Source of the DNA: JBNFVY01 sp049943335
GTDB taxonomy: Bacteria > Pseudomonadota > Alphaproteobacteria > Rhodobacterales > Rhodobacteraceae
Direction: 5' to 3'
DNA length: 64,000 nucleotides
NCBI RefSeq assembly: GCF_049943335.1
Contig: NZ_JBNFVY010000010.1
Location: forward strand, 1 to 64,000
The position numbers and the translations under genes were made by a program. Positions within the stretch are counted from its first letter, which is position 1, and every line of letters starts with the position of its first letter. Below, in pieces: positions 40,439 through 48,304 of this stretch. Under the pieces are notes generated by a model that saw only the letters and a list, made by a program, of their open reading frames with translations, ran no database searches and was not told the DNA's origin.

Positions 40439-41104
40439 CTAACGTACAGGTGCATCGTCGAAGCAATATCCGAACCGATGGATGTCTTTTGCACATAAAT
40501 CCGCCACCAGATCACGGTCTGCATCGCTGTAATACCCGCGCCAATCGCGGGACCGGTGCGACGTGTTGTGCACCGGCAGAGGATTAAGCGAAAAGCCCAA
40601 ATGCGCTTCGAACGGCGCAACGTCGTCTGCGAAATGTTCCAACCGGATGAACAGGTCACACCGGTCCTGACCCGCTGGGTCTGTCACGTAGGATCCAAAG
40701 GGATGATGCTGGATGCTGGAGCGGGTCACCGGCGCATTCAGGAACGCCGAAAACTCAAGTGACTTGGCCAAACTCACGGCGGGATGATCAAAGCTTTGCA
40801 CGCGCAGCCAGTGGTAGTAGCTGACCAGTCGGTCCCACGGATTTCTGACAAGCGTTACAACGAACATCTGCGCCATGGTCTGTGGGTCAAGTACCCCGTC
40901 GATGTCTGCAAGGGTGGAATGCTTCCACAATCGTCCGGCCGCGTTCAAGGTGGCAACACGCTTGCGCCGCCGGATCGCCTTTGGGGTGTCGCCGATCAGG
41001 ATATCATCGGCCATTGCGCGCTGCTCTAATGCGACAGACAACGCAGTTCCCCCCGTCTTGGGAATATGGACAAAGATGTATTTCCGCCCGGTCGAAATGA
41101 TCAT
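40439..41104 (-). CDS. Sulfotransferase-family protein
   Basis: This is a 221-residue protein of the sulfotransferase family 2 type. The 5'-phosphosulfate loop is FVHIPKTGGTALSVALEQ near residue 12. A second conserved segment, VTLVRNPWDRLVSYYHWL near residue 86, matches the 3'-phosphate-binding region of PAPS enzymes. It may modify exopolysaccharide or another glycan. It stands alone, divergent from the M48-like gene; no glycan operon is visible, so the acceptor is unknown. Confidence 0.88.
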   Translation of the reverse strand: MIISTGRKYIFVHIPKTGGTALSVALEQRAMADDILIGDTPKAIRRRKRVATLNAAGRLWKHSTLADIDGVLDPQTMAQMFVVTLVRNPWDRLVSYYHWLRVQSFDHPAVSLAKSLEFSAFLNAPVTRSSIQHHPFGSYVTDPAGQDRCDLFIRLEHFADDVAPFEAHLGFSLNPLPVHNTSHRSRDWRGYYSDADRDLVADLCAKDIHRFGYCFDDAPVR

Positions 41105-41233
41105 GACGCGACACTAAGCGATGCAAGGCAAACGGACCAGCGCCGCGCTGCGCGATTGTCGGCACGTGGTGGTTGCGGTATCTTTCCAGCCAAGCACACG
41201 AAAAAAACAACGATCGATCAGGCATTACCACCG

Positions 41234-42250
41234 ATGACAGCACTTTCCGAGTTGGAGCGACTCGAGACAACAGGATTGTGGCGCGAAACTGCGGGCGCAC
41301 AGCGCCGCGAGGTCGTGGTGTCACTAGGGGATGCGTCGCTGATCATTTCCGACACCGCAGGGCGGGCGTTGTCGCATTGGTCGCTGCCGGCGATTGCACG
41401 CCTCAGCGGGCCATCGGACCGCCCGGCCGTTTATCAACCTGCCGCCGATGCCGAAGAACTGCTCGAACTCGACGATGAAACGATGATAGATGCGCTCACG
41501 CGGGTCAGCCGCGCAATTGAGCGCGCACAACCAAAACCGGGTCGTTTGCGCGGATTGATCATTGCGGGGGTTTTGATCCTGGCCATCGCGCTGGCTGTTT
41601 TCTGGCTGCCCGGTGCGCTGGTGACACAGGCGACCCGGGTTGTCCCCGAGGCGACGCGCGTTGCATTGGGTGAAGCGTTGCTGATCCGAATACAGCGGGT
41701 CGCAGGGCCACGATGTGACACGCCATCGGGCACGCGGGCCTTGGACAAGCTGACCGAGCGGCTGATACCCGAAGGGGGGCGTATCGTGGTCTTGTCCAGC
41801 GGCGTGCAAACTGCCGCGCACTTGCCCGGCCCGATAGTGTTGATCAATCGTGCGCTGATTGAAGACTACGAAGACCCGTCCGTTGTGGCGGGATATGTTC
41901 TGGCCGAACGTGCGCGCGCGAAACAGGTGGATCCCCTGGAACGGCTCTTGCACACCACCGGTTTTGTATCGTCGGTTCGATTGCTCACGACGGGGATGCT
42001 GAAGGACGAAACACTGGATCGCTATGCCGAGACGTTTCTGACCACCGCGCCCTCGCCGATTTCCAACGATTTGCTCTTGGCCGAATTCGCCCGGATGCAA
42101 GTGCTCAGCACACCTTACGCCTATGCGCGCGACATCACGGGCGAAGAAACGCTGGGCCTGATCGAAGCGAATCCGACCAGTGCCACCCGGCAAAAAATCG
42201 TTCTTGGCGACGGAAGCTGGATCGCCCTGCAAGGTATCTGCAGCGAATAA
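41234..42250 (+). CDS. Membrane-anchored M48-peptidase-like protein lacking HExxH
   Basis: This 338-residue protein has a cytoplasmic N-terminal part (about 1-100), one membrane segment near 106-128 (LIIAGVLILAIALAVFWLPG), and an external domain. The domain follows the M48 layout: VVLSSGVQTAAHLPGPIVLI then NRALIEDYEDPSVVAGYVLA. Where active enzymes have LAHExxH it reads LAERARAK, so both zinc ligands and the catalytic Glu are missing. It therefore looks like a pseudoprotease. The start at 41234 (MTALSELERLE) avoids a doubtful upstream extension. Its stop abuts the end of the converging SPOR gene with no spare base. Confidence 0.65.
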   Translation: MTALSELERLETTGLWRETAGAQRREVVVSLGDASLIISDTAGRALSHWSLPAIARLSGPSDRPAVYQPAADAEELLELDDETMIDALTRVSRAIERAQPKPGRLRGLIIAGVLILAIALAVFWLPGALVTQATRVVPEATRVALGEALLIRIQRVAGPRCDTPSGTRALDKLTERLIPEGGRIVVLSSGVQTAAHLPGPIVLINRALIEDYEDPSVVAGYVLAERARAKQVDPLERLLHTTGFVSSVRLLTTGMLKDETLDRYAETFLTTAPSPISNDLLLAEFARMQVLSTPYAYARDITGEETLGLIEANPTSATRQKIVLGDGSWIALQGICSE

Positions 42251-43525
42251 TCAGCGGCGCGCAAAAGCGTCCCAGTAGCCGGCCTTTCGGGTCCGATCAC
42301 GCGCGTCCATCACATCTGTCTGTGTGTCGAAAGGCCCGGCCAGGACGACGGACAAGGGTTTGCCAGCCCGCGTCGCTTTGGCAATCGATACCGGCAGCCC
42401 CATCTTGCGCAGGGTGGCCTTTGCCCGGTCAGCATTCGCGACCTCACCAAATGTGCCGATCTGGACATAGCGGTAGGTCTGGGTCGGCTGGGGTTTTTCT
42501 GTTTCGCCAGCGCGCGGCGCATAGGCTTTCGTCGAAACCGCCACGTCGCCCGATCGGTTTTGGGTTGCCCGACCATAGTGCGCGGTGACGTCGCGCCCGG
42601 TTTCACTATCGACCAGGCGCCGTGGCACTTCGTCCGTCCAAACATGTTTCAAACGTTGTTGATCACCCGGGCTCAGCGCGCCGCTCTTGGCGTTTAGGTT
42701 CTCCTGATTGATGCGCTTGAAGCCCTCGGGCACGCGCGTGTTTGTAACCGTTCCCACATTGACCTCTGCCCCCTTGGCCACGCGCACCCTGGTCGGGCGG
42801 CGGGTCGTCACGGTCTGACCATCTGGCGTCTTTACGACTGTGCCGGCCGGGACAGTTCCCACGATATACCCCGGATAAGCACTCTCGGCCCGAGGCCCGC
42901 AACGCACGGTAAAACCGGGAGGCGCAGCTGCATGGGCCCGCGCGATCTCGGCCAAGTTGGGACAGGTTCCATTGCTGTCCGAAATCACCGTGATGCGACC
43001 CGTGCCGGCGACAGGCGCCATATGGGGTGTCATCGCCATGCGGGTCGTCTGCCTGCTTGAACCCGGGCGCAACCAAGCCAAGAGCTGCTCGAACAGTCCG
43101 CCGGCTTTTTGCTGTGGCCGGCTCATTGGTCGCGCGGTGGGCGCAGCGACCTCGGCCGTCTGGCGATCCTGCGCCGTGGCGCTGGCAGGCGCTCGGGTCT
43201 GCGGAGCGGCAGTTACTGCATGTGAGGGCGTCGGGGCAGGTTCGGCCCTGGTTGCGGCCTGCTTCGCCTGCGGCGGGGTGGCAAAAGTAGGCTTGAACCC
43301 GCAAAGGTGTTTGCGGTCACGCGTGACGCGCGGCACCCAAGTGACCCGACCATCGTAACCAGCGCGCACGAACGCGCAGCCCTGACTGTCGACATATTGC
43401 TTGCCCTGGTAGGACGCGGGCGGAATTTCGGCCGGGCCATTGGACGTCATAGCAAAGCCCTGCGCGGGCACCCCCAATATGCCAAGGGCAAGACAAATGC
43501 GCGATACGGCCGTGAATGACTGCAT
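42251..43525 (-). CDS. Exported SPOR-domain protein
   Basis: This is a 424-residue secreted protein. The signal peptide spans about residues 1-25 (LALGILGVPAQGFA). A long Ala/Pro/Thr/Arg-rich low-complexity linker (about 75-150) separates it from the middle region. The last 80 residues are a SPOR domain (TYRYVQIGTFGEVANADRA through GPFDTQTDVMDARDRTRKAG), which binds denuded peptidoglycan at the division septum. The middle includes a conserved GCAFVRAGYDGRVTWVPRVT segment seen in Rhodobacteraceae. The protein probably acts in cell-wall remodelling or division. Confidence 0.88.
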   Translation of the reverse strand: MQSFTAVSRICLALGILGVPAQGFAMTSNGPAEIPPASYQGKQYVDSQGCAFVRAGYDGRVTWVPRVTRDRKHLCGFKPTFATPPQAKQAATRAEPAPTPSHAVTAAPQTRAPASATAQDRQTAEVAAPTARPMSRPQQKAGGLFEQLLAWLRPGSSRQTTRMAMTPHMAPVAGTGRITVISDSNGTCPNLAEIARAHAAAPPGFTVRCGPRAESAYPGYIVGTVPAGTVVKTPDGQTVTTRRPTRVRVAKGAEVNVGTVTNTRVPEGFKRINQENLNAKSGALSPGDQQRLKHVWTDEVPRRLVDSETGRDVTAHYGRATQNRSGDVAVSTKAYAPRAGETEKPQPTQTYRYVQIGTFGEVANADRAKATLRKMGLPVSIAKATRAGKPLSVVLAGPFDTQTDVMDARDRTRKAGYWDAFARR

Positions 43526-43594
43526 GATGTGCCTCTACACAAGATATTGTGTAAAGATGCCTGAAAATGCGGTACGAGTAAAGTCGCGCGCGGG

Positions 43595-44227
43595 CTATTT
43601 CGTGCCGAACATGCGGTCTCCTGCGTCGCCCAAACCGGGCACGATATAGCCGTTTTCATCCAGACATTCATCGACCGAGGCGGTGACGATGGGGACATCA
43701 GGGTGGGCCTGTCGCATCCGTTCGATCCCCTCTGGCGTGGCCAGCAGACAGAGGAAACGAATGTTGGTCGCCCCGGCCTCTTTCAATTTGTCGATCGCCG
43801 CGACCGACGAATTGCCCGTGGCCAGCATCGGATCGACCGCAATGACAAGACGGTCCTCCATCGCCTCGGGGACCTTGAAATAATATTCGACCGGCTCCAA
43901 CGTCTCTTCGTCGCGATACAGCCCTACGAACCCCACGCGCGCGGACGGGATCAGTTCGAGCACGCCATCAAGAAGCCCATTGCCCGCCCGCAAGATCGAA
44001 ATCAGTGCCAGCTTCTTTCCCGCCAGCGTCGGGGCATCCATCGGCTGCATCGGCGTTTCGATCTGCTTTGTGGTCATCGCCAGGCCGCGCGTCACCTCAT
44101 AGGCGAGAAGCTGGCTGATTTCGCGCAAGAGCTGACGGAATACCGCAGTTGGCGTGTTTTTGTCGCGCATGATGGTCAGCTTGTGCTGCACCAAAGGGTG
44201 GGTGACGACGGTCAGATGATCGGTCAT
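43595..44227 (-). CDS. upp: Uracil phosphoribosyltransferase
   Basis: This 210-residue enzyme makes UMP from uracil and PRPP. The PRPP loop is VIAVDPMLATGNSSVAAIDKL near residue 130, the flexible loop is near ILRAGNGLLDGV, and the uracil-binding C-terminus is ENGYIVPGLGDAGDRMFGTK. ATG 44227 gives the common start MTDHLTVVTHPLVQHKLT. It begins one base after the adenosine deaminase stop and is last in the nucleoside salvage operon. Confidence 0.96.
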   Translation of the reverse strand: MTDHLTVVTHPLVQHKLTIMRDKNTPTAVFRQLLREISQLLAYEVTRGLAMTTKQIETPMQPMDAPTLAGKKLALISILRAGNGLLDGVLELIPSARVGFVGLYRDEETLEPVEYYFKVPEAMEDRLVIAVDPMLATGNSSVAAIDKLKEAGATNIRFLCLLATPEGIERMRQAHPDVPIVTASVDECLDENGYIVPGLGDAGDRMFGTK

Positions 44228-44228
44228 G

Positions 44229-45194
44229 TCAGGCGTCCAGTGTCTTGAGCAGTTTTGCTTTGGTGTCCGCGTCGCAAAAGGCCGCATCGACCGCAACACG
44301 GCCAAGTGCGGTGAACTCGGCCTCGTCCCAATCGGTGACATCGGCCATGCGTTCGAATTCATGCGTCATGTTGGTGTGAAAGAATGGCGGGTCGTCGGTG
44401 CTGATGGTCACTTTGCAGCCCCGCTTGCGCAGATCGGGCAACGGGTGAGAACGCCAGTCATAAAGCCCAAGCGCCACGTTCGACCCGGGACAGCATTCCA
44501 AAACGATCCCGGATTGGGCGATTTCGTCCACCAGCGCCAAGTCTTCGATCGCGCGCACCCCGTGACCGATGCGTTCCACCCGCAGATCGCGGATCGCTTC
44601 GCGCACACTGTCCGGCCCGCCCCATTCGCCCGCGTGGGTGGTCAAGCGCAGCCCAGCTTCTCGCGCCATATCGAACGCGTAGGCGTAATCGCCTTGGCGG
44701 CCGACTTTTTCGTCCCCCCCCATGCCAAACCCTGTGATGAAATCGCCCATCGTTTCAGCCGCGCATACGGCCGTCTCGCGGGCTTTTTCGGGGCCAAAAT
44801 GGCGAATGCACGTTACAATCCCGCGCATTTCAATATCGGGCACGCTGTCTGCGGCCTCGCGGATGGCATGCATATAATCGCGCCATGCGCCCACGTCCCG
44901 ACCGCCGCAAAAGTCGGGGGACAGGAAGCTCTCGGTGTAGATCACACCGCTTTGCGCGCTGGCCTCGAGCACGGCGCGGGTCAGACGGGCGTAATCTTCG
45001 GGGCTCTGCAAGACGCTGGTTGCTGCCTCATATACCCTGAGGAAATCCCAAAAGTCCGAAAACCGATAGCTGCCGTCTTCGTTGAAGATGCCCGACAGAT
45101 CGACGTTCTTTTCTTGTGCAAGCCCACGGATGAAGGATGGCGGCGCGGCGCCCTCCAGATGCATGTGCAATTCGATTTTCGGCAGGTTCTTCAC
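44229..45194 (-). CDS. add: Adenosine deaminase
   Basis: This 321-residue zinc enzyme deaminates adenosine to inosine. Metal and catalytic residues are in place: IELHMHLEGAAPP near residue 6, TTHAGEWGGPDSV near 185, ERIGHGVRAIED near 205 and STDDPPFFHTNM near 270. It overlaps deoB by four bases (ATGA) and is followed after one base by upp. Within the operon it feeds purine nucleosides to downstream steps. Confidence 0.95.
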   Translation of the reverse strand: MKNLPKIELHMHLEGAAPPSFIRGLAQEKNVDLSGIFNEDGSYRFSDFWDFLRVYEAATSVLQSPEDYARLTRAVLEASAQSGVIYTESFLSPDFCGGRDVGAWRDYMHAIREAADSVPDIEMRGIVTCIRHFGPEKARETAVCAAETMGDFITGFGMGGDEKVGRQGDYAYAFDMAREAGLRLTTHAGEWGGPDSVREAIRDLRVERIGHGVRAIEDLALVDEIAQSGIVLECCPGSNVALGLYDWRSHPLPDLRKRGCKVTISTDDPPFFHTNMTHEFERMADVTDWDEAEFTALGRVAVDAAFCDADTKAKLLKTLDA

Positions 45195-46402
45195 AGAAAA
45201 CTCCTTCCCGGCCCGTGCGCATCAATACCAAGATGGGCCGCGACAGTTGCGGCCACGTCGGTGAAATTCACGATGCCGCGCCCGCCGATGCCCGCCCCAT
45301 GAATCAGGACCGGCACCCGCTCGCGGGTATGGTCCGACCCGATCCATGTCGGATCGTTGCCATGGTCGGCAGTCACGACAATCATGTCACCGGCGCGGGC
45401 GGCGGCGATCAGCCGTCCCAGTTCCGCATCGAACCATTCAAGATGGCGCGCGTAACCCGCGACGTCGCGCCGATGACCATAGAGGCTGTCAAACTCGACG
45501 AAATTCGCAAAGGTCAGCGATCCGTCCAGGGCTTGCGCCATCAAATCATGCATGTGCCCCATCAGGGCCTGGTCGTCGCCTTTTCGGTTCTCGTCGATGC
45601 CGCGCATTGAAAAAATATCGCCGATCTTGCCGACCGCATAAGTCGCCCGCCCCGCATCCTTGGCCCAGTCGAGCAGCGTCGGTTCGGGCGGATCAATCGC
45701 ATAATCGTGCCGATTGGTGGTGCGGGTAAAGCCAGAGGTGGCGTCGCCTATAAAGGGACGCGCTATGACCCGCCCGACCTTCATGGCGTGGACGATGGGG
45801 GCCATGTCTTCGCACAGTTTCAACAGCCGCTCGAGCCCGAAGTGTTCTTCGTGCGCCGCGATCTGAAATACACTGTCCGCCGATGTGTAGCATATCGGCC
45901 AGCCCGTGCGAATGTGCTCCTCGCCCAGATCCGCGATGATCTTGGTGCCGGACGCGTGGACATTGCCGAGCGTACCATCCGTCCCGGCGAGCTTTGCGCA
46001 AGCGCTCATGAGCGCGGGGGGAAACGCGGGTTGTGTGTCAGCGAAGTAATGCCAGTTCCATGGCACCGGGACACCGGCAAGCTCCCAATGGCCGGTCGGC
46101 GTATCCTTGCCCGGCGATATTTCGGTCGCGGCGGCCCACAGGCCGGTCAGATCTGCGTCCAGATCGGGAACTTGCGTGCCGCTGGCCGCTTCAATTGCAG
46201 CGCCAACCCCCAACGCGGCCATGTTCGGCACGCGCAGGGGCCCGGTGCGCCCATCTTCGGCCTGCCTCTTGGCGCAAGCAATGGCGATATGTGCCAGCGT
46301 ATTGGCCCCGCTGTCTGGGACATCGCCGTTGAAAAACTTGTCGGTGTCAGGCGCGCCGCCTATGCCCACGCTGTCAATAACGATCAAGAAGGCTCGGCTC
46401 AT
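45191..46402 (-). CDS. deoB: Phosphopentomutase
   Basis: This 403-residue alkaline-phosphatase-fold mutase converts (deoxy)ribose-1-phosphate to 5-phosphate. The metal/catalytic motifs are IVIDSVGIGGAPD at the N-terminus, the phospho-threonine region GKDTPTGHWELAG near residue 95, and VTADHGNDPTWIGSDHTRERVPV near 345. It overlaps both deoA and add by four bases. Confidence 0.96.
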   Translation of the reverse strand: MSRAFLIVIDSVGIGGAPDTDKFFNGDVPDSGANTLAHIAIACAKRQAEDGRTGPLRVPNMAALGVGAAIEAASGTQVPDLDADLTGLWAAATEISPGKDTPTGHWELAGVPVPWNWHYFADTQPAFPPALMSACAKLAGTDGTLGNVHASGTKIIADLGEEHIRTGWPICYTSADSVFQIAAHEEHFGLERLLKLCEDMAPIVHAMKVGRVIARPFIGDATSGFTRTTNRHDYAIDPPEPTLLDWAKDAGRATYAVGKIGDIFSMRGIDENRKGDDQALMGHMHDLMAQALDGSLTFANFVEFDSLYGHRRDVAGYARHLEWFDAELGRLIAAARAGDMIVVTADHGNDPTWIGSDHTRERVPVLIHGAGIGGRGIVNFTDVAATVAAHLGIDAHGPGRSFL

Positions 46403-47715
46403 GGAAATATCCTGTCATGGATCAGCGGCGGGATCTCTGTCGGACCATCCGAGACGCTCATCGCAGCTTGCAACGCCTGTTGCGCCATTTCCGCGTCGGC
46501 AAGGCTTGCGGCGTGGACACGCGCCAACGGCTGATCCGGGCCGACATCGTCGCCCAGCGCGGCGACATTCGACAAGCCCACCGCCGGGTTGATTTCGTCG
46601 CCGCTGGTCATCCGTCCACCGCCCATGTGCACGACAACATTGCCCATCGCGGTTCCATCCATTGACGAAACAACCCCGGGCCGAAGCGGCATCACATCAA
46701 TAACGACCGGGGCAGCGGGCAGCCTGTCTTCCCAACGCTCGACGAAATCCGCAGGCCCGCCCAGTTCCGCCACCATGCGCCCGAACCGTTCGGCGGCCGA
46801 CCCATCGCGGATCGCCTCGCGGATGGTGCCCGCAGCGAGGCCCGTGTCATCGGCCTGCCCCGAAAGCACCAAGAGCGCCCCGCCCAGATCAGCCGCCAGA
46901 TCGCACAGCGCCCCGCTGGCATCGCCTTCGGTCAGCGCCTCCATGACTTCCATGACCTCGAGAACATTTCCCAGCGACGGGCAGCATGGCTGGTTCATAT
47001 CGGTGATCAGGGCGGCCGTTCTGCACCCGGCCCCATTGGCGGTGGACACCAGACTGTCGGCCAAGGCGCGTGCATCCTGCGCCGTCTTCATGAACGCGCC
47101 CGACCCGCATTTGACATCCAGAACCAATGCGTCCAGCCCCGCCGCAAGCTTCTTGGACAGGATCGAGGCCGTGATCAGATCGATGCTTTCGACAGTTCCG
47201 CTGACGTCGCGGATTGCATAAAGGCGCTTGTCTGCAGGGGCAATTGCGCCCGTGGCGCTGACAATCGCGCACCCGACATGTTCCACGATCTGGCGAAAAC
47301 GGTCCTCGGAAACTTCGGTATCCAGGCCCGGAATGCTTTCGAGTTTGTCCAAGGTGCCACCGGTGTGGCCCAACCCGCGCCCCGACACCATTGGCACATA
47401 GGCCCCGACGGCAGCCAAAGCGGGTGCAAGCAACAGGGACACCGCATCGCCAATCCCGCCCGTCGAATGCTTGTCGATCGCCGGTCCCGGCAGATCCCAG
47501 TTCAGAACGTCGCCGCTGTCGCGCATGGCCAGCGTCAGGGCCACACGCTCGGGATCGGTCAGTCCATTCAGCAACGCGGCCATGGCAAAGGCGCCGGCCT
47601 GGGCATCGGACACATCGCCATTTGCCAGCCCCGTTGCAAACCAACGCAACTCATCCGCGCTGAGCGGGGTCTTGTCGCGCAGTTTTGCAATGATAAGACG
47701 GGCATCACCCTTCAT
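46399..47715 (-). CDS. deoA: Thymidine phosphorylase
   Basis: This 438-residue phosphorylase splits thymidine/deoxyuridine into base and deoxyribose-1-phosphate. The family signature is AIDKHSTGGIGDAVSLLLAP near residue 80. The thymine-binding region is SGRGLGHTGGTLDKLES, and DVKCGSGAFMKT is the glycine-rich second-domain loop. It starts 11 bases inside the cdd gene and overlaps deoB by four bases, so salvage enzymes are coupled. Confidence 0.96.
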   Translation of the reverse strand: MKGDARLIIAKLRDKTPLSADELRWFATGLANGDVSDAQAGAFAMAALLNGLTDPERVALTLAMRDSGDVLNWDLPGPAIDKHSTGGIGDAVSLLLAPALAAVGAYVPMVSGRGLGHTGGTLDKLESIPGLDTEVSEDRFRQIVEHVGCAIVSATGAIAPADKRLYAIRDVSGTVESIDLITASILSKKLAAGLDALVLDVKCGSGAFMKTAQDARALADSLVSTANGAGCRTAALITDMNQPCCPSLGNVLEVMEVMEALTEGDASGALCDLAADLGGALLVLSGQADDTGLAAGTIREAIRDGSAAERFGRMVAELGGPADFVERWEDRLPAAPVVIDVMPLRPGVVSSMDGTAMGNVVVHMGGGRMTSGDEINPAVGLSNVAALGDDVGPDQPLARVHAASLADAEMAQQALQAAMSVSDGPTEIPPLIHDRIFP

Positions 47716-48097
47716 CGATATGCTCCTGCGTGAACGCGCCGGGCAATAGTTCGCCCATTGTCATGACCAGGGTTTCGCCCGCCGTCGTCGCCATGGTGAC
47801 CTTGACGTCCGACTTTGCGAATTCGCGCAGCTTCTGGCGGCAGCCGCCGCATGGGGTGACAGGCAGCGGCGCATCCGCGATCACGGCGACCTCTGCGATT
47901 TCGGTGTACCCGGCCGCCACCATCGCGGCGATGGCCCCGGCTTCTGCGCAGGTGCCCTCGGGGTAGGCGACATTTTCGACATTCACGCCCTGAAACACCT
48001 CACCCGACGGGGTGCGGATCGCTGCGCCAACCTTGAAGTTCGAATACGGAGCATAGGCCATTTCACGCACGTCGCGGGCTGCCGACAGAAGGTCCAT
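47705..48097 (-). CDS. cdd: Cytidine deaminase
   Basis: This 130-residue zinc enzyme deaminates cytidine and deoxycytidine. The zinc motif is TCAEAGAIAAMVAAG and VTPCGGCRQKLREF, with one cysteine and glutamate then two cysteines, giving the tetrameric three-cysteine type. The opening AARDVREMAYAPYSNFKVGAA is standard. It is the first gene of the salvage operon cdd-deoA-deoB-add-upp, so the promoter lies in 48098-48304, shared with the divergent malic enzyme gene. A TTGAC/GTCAA dyad lies about 20 bases before its start. Confidence 0.96.
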   Translation of the reverse strand: MDLLSAARDVREMAYAPYSNFKVGAAIRTPSGEVFQGVNVENVAYPEGTCAEAGAIAAMVAAGYTEIAEVAVIADAPLPVTPCGGCRQKLREFAKSDVKVTMATTAGETLVMTMGELLPGAFTQEHIDEG

Positions 48098-48115
48098 TAT
48101 CGCCTCTGGAATTTT

Positions 48116-48131
48116 TTGACTATTGGGTCAA
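48116..48131. promoter_or_regulatory. Candidate operator before the nucleoside salvage operon
   Basis: TTGAC-TATTGG-GTCAA is a perfect five-base dyad 18-34 bases upstream of the cdd start. Position suits a repressor of the salvage operon. No regulator gene is adjacent. Confidence 0.4.
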
Positions 48132-48270
48132 CGATGCGGCGGCTGGACGATTTATGCAAGCGCCCAGATGCGCGGTGTTGTGATTTCCGCCAGGTGATGC
48201 ACATCATCGCTTGCGTCACGCGATAATCTGACGGTAAGCCAAGCACGCGGAAACACGACGCTGAAAAGTA

Positions 48271-48284
48271 GTTTAACGTTAAAC
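48271..48284. promoter_or_regulatory. Perfect 14-base palindrome before the malic enzyme gene
   Basis: GTTTAACGTTAAAC, centred on AACGTT, ends 20 bases before the malic enzyme ATG. The central CG and the symmetry match LacI/GalR-type operators. No LacI-family gene is present in the window. Confidence 0.5.
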
Positions 48285-48304
48285 AGCCCCAAAGAGGCGC
48301 CCCC

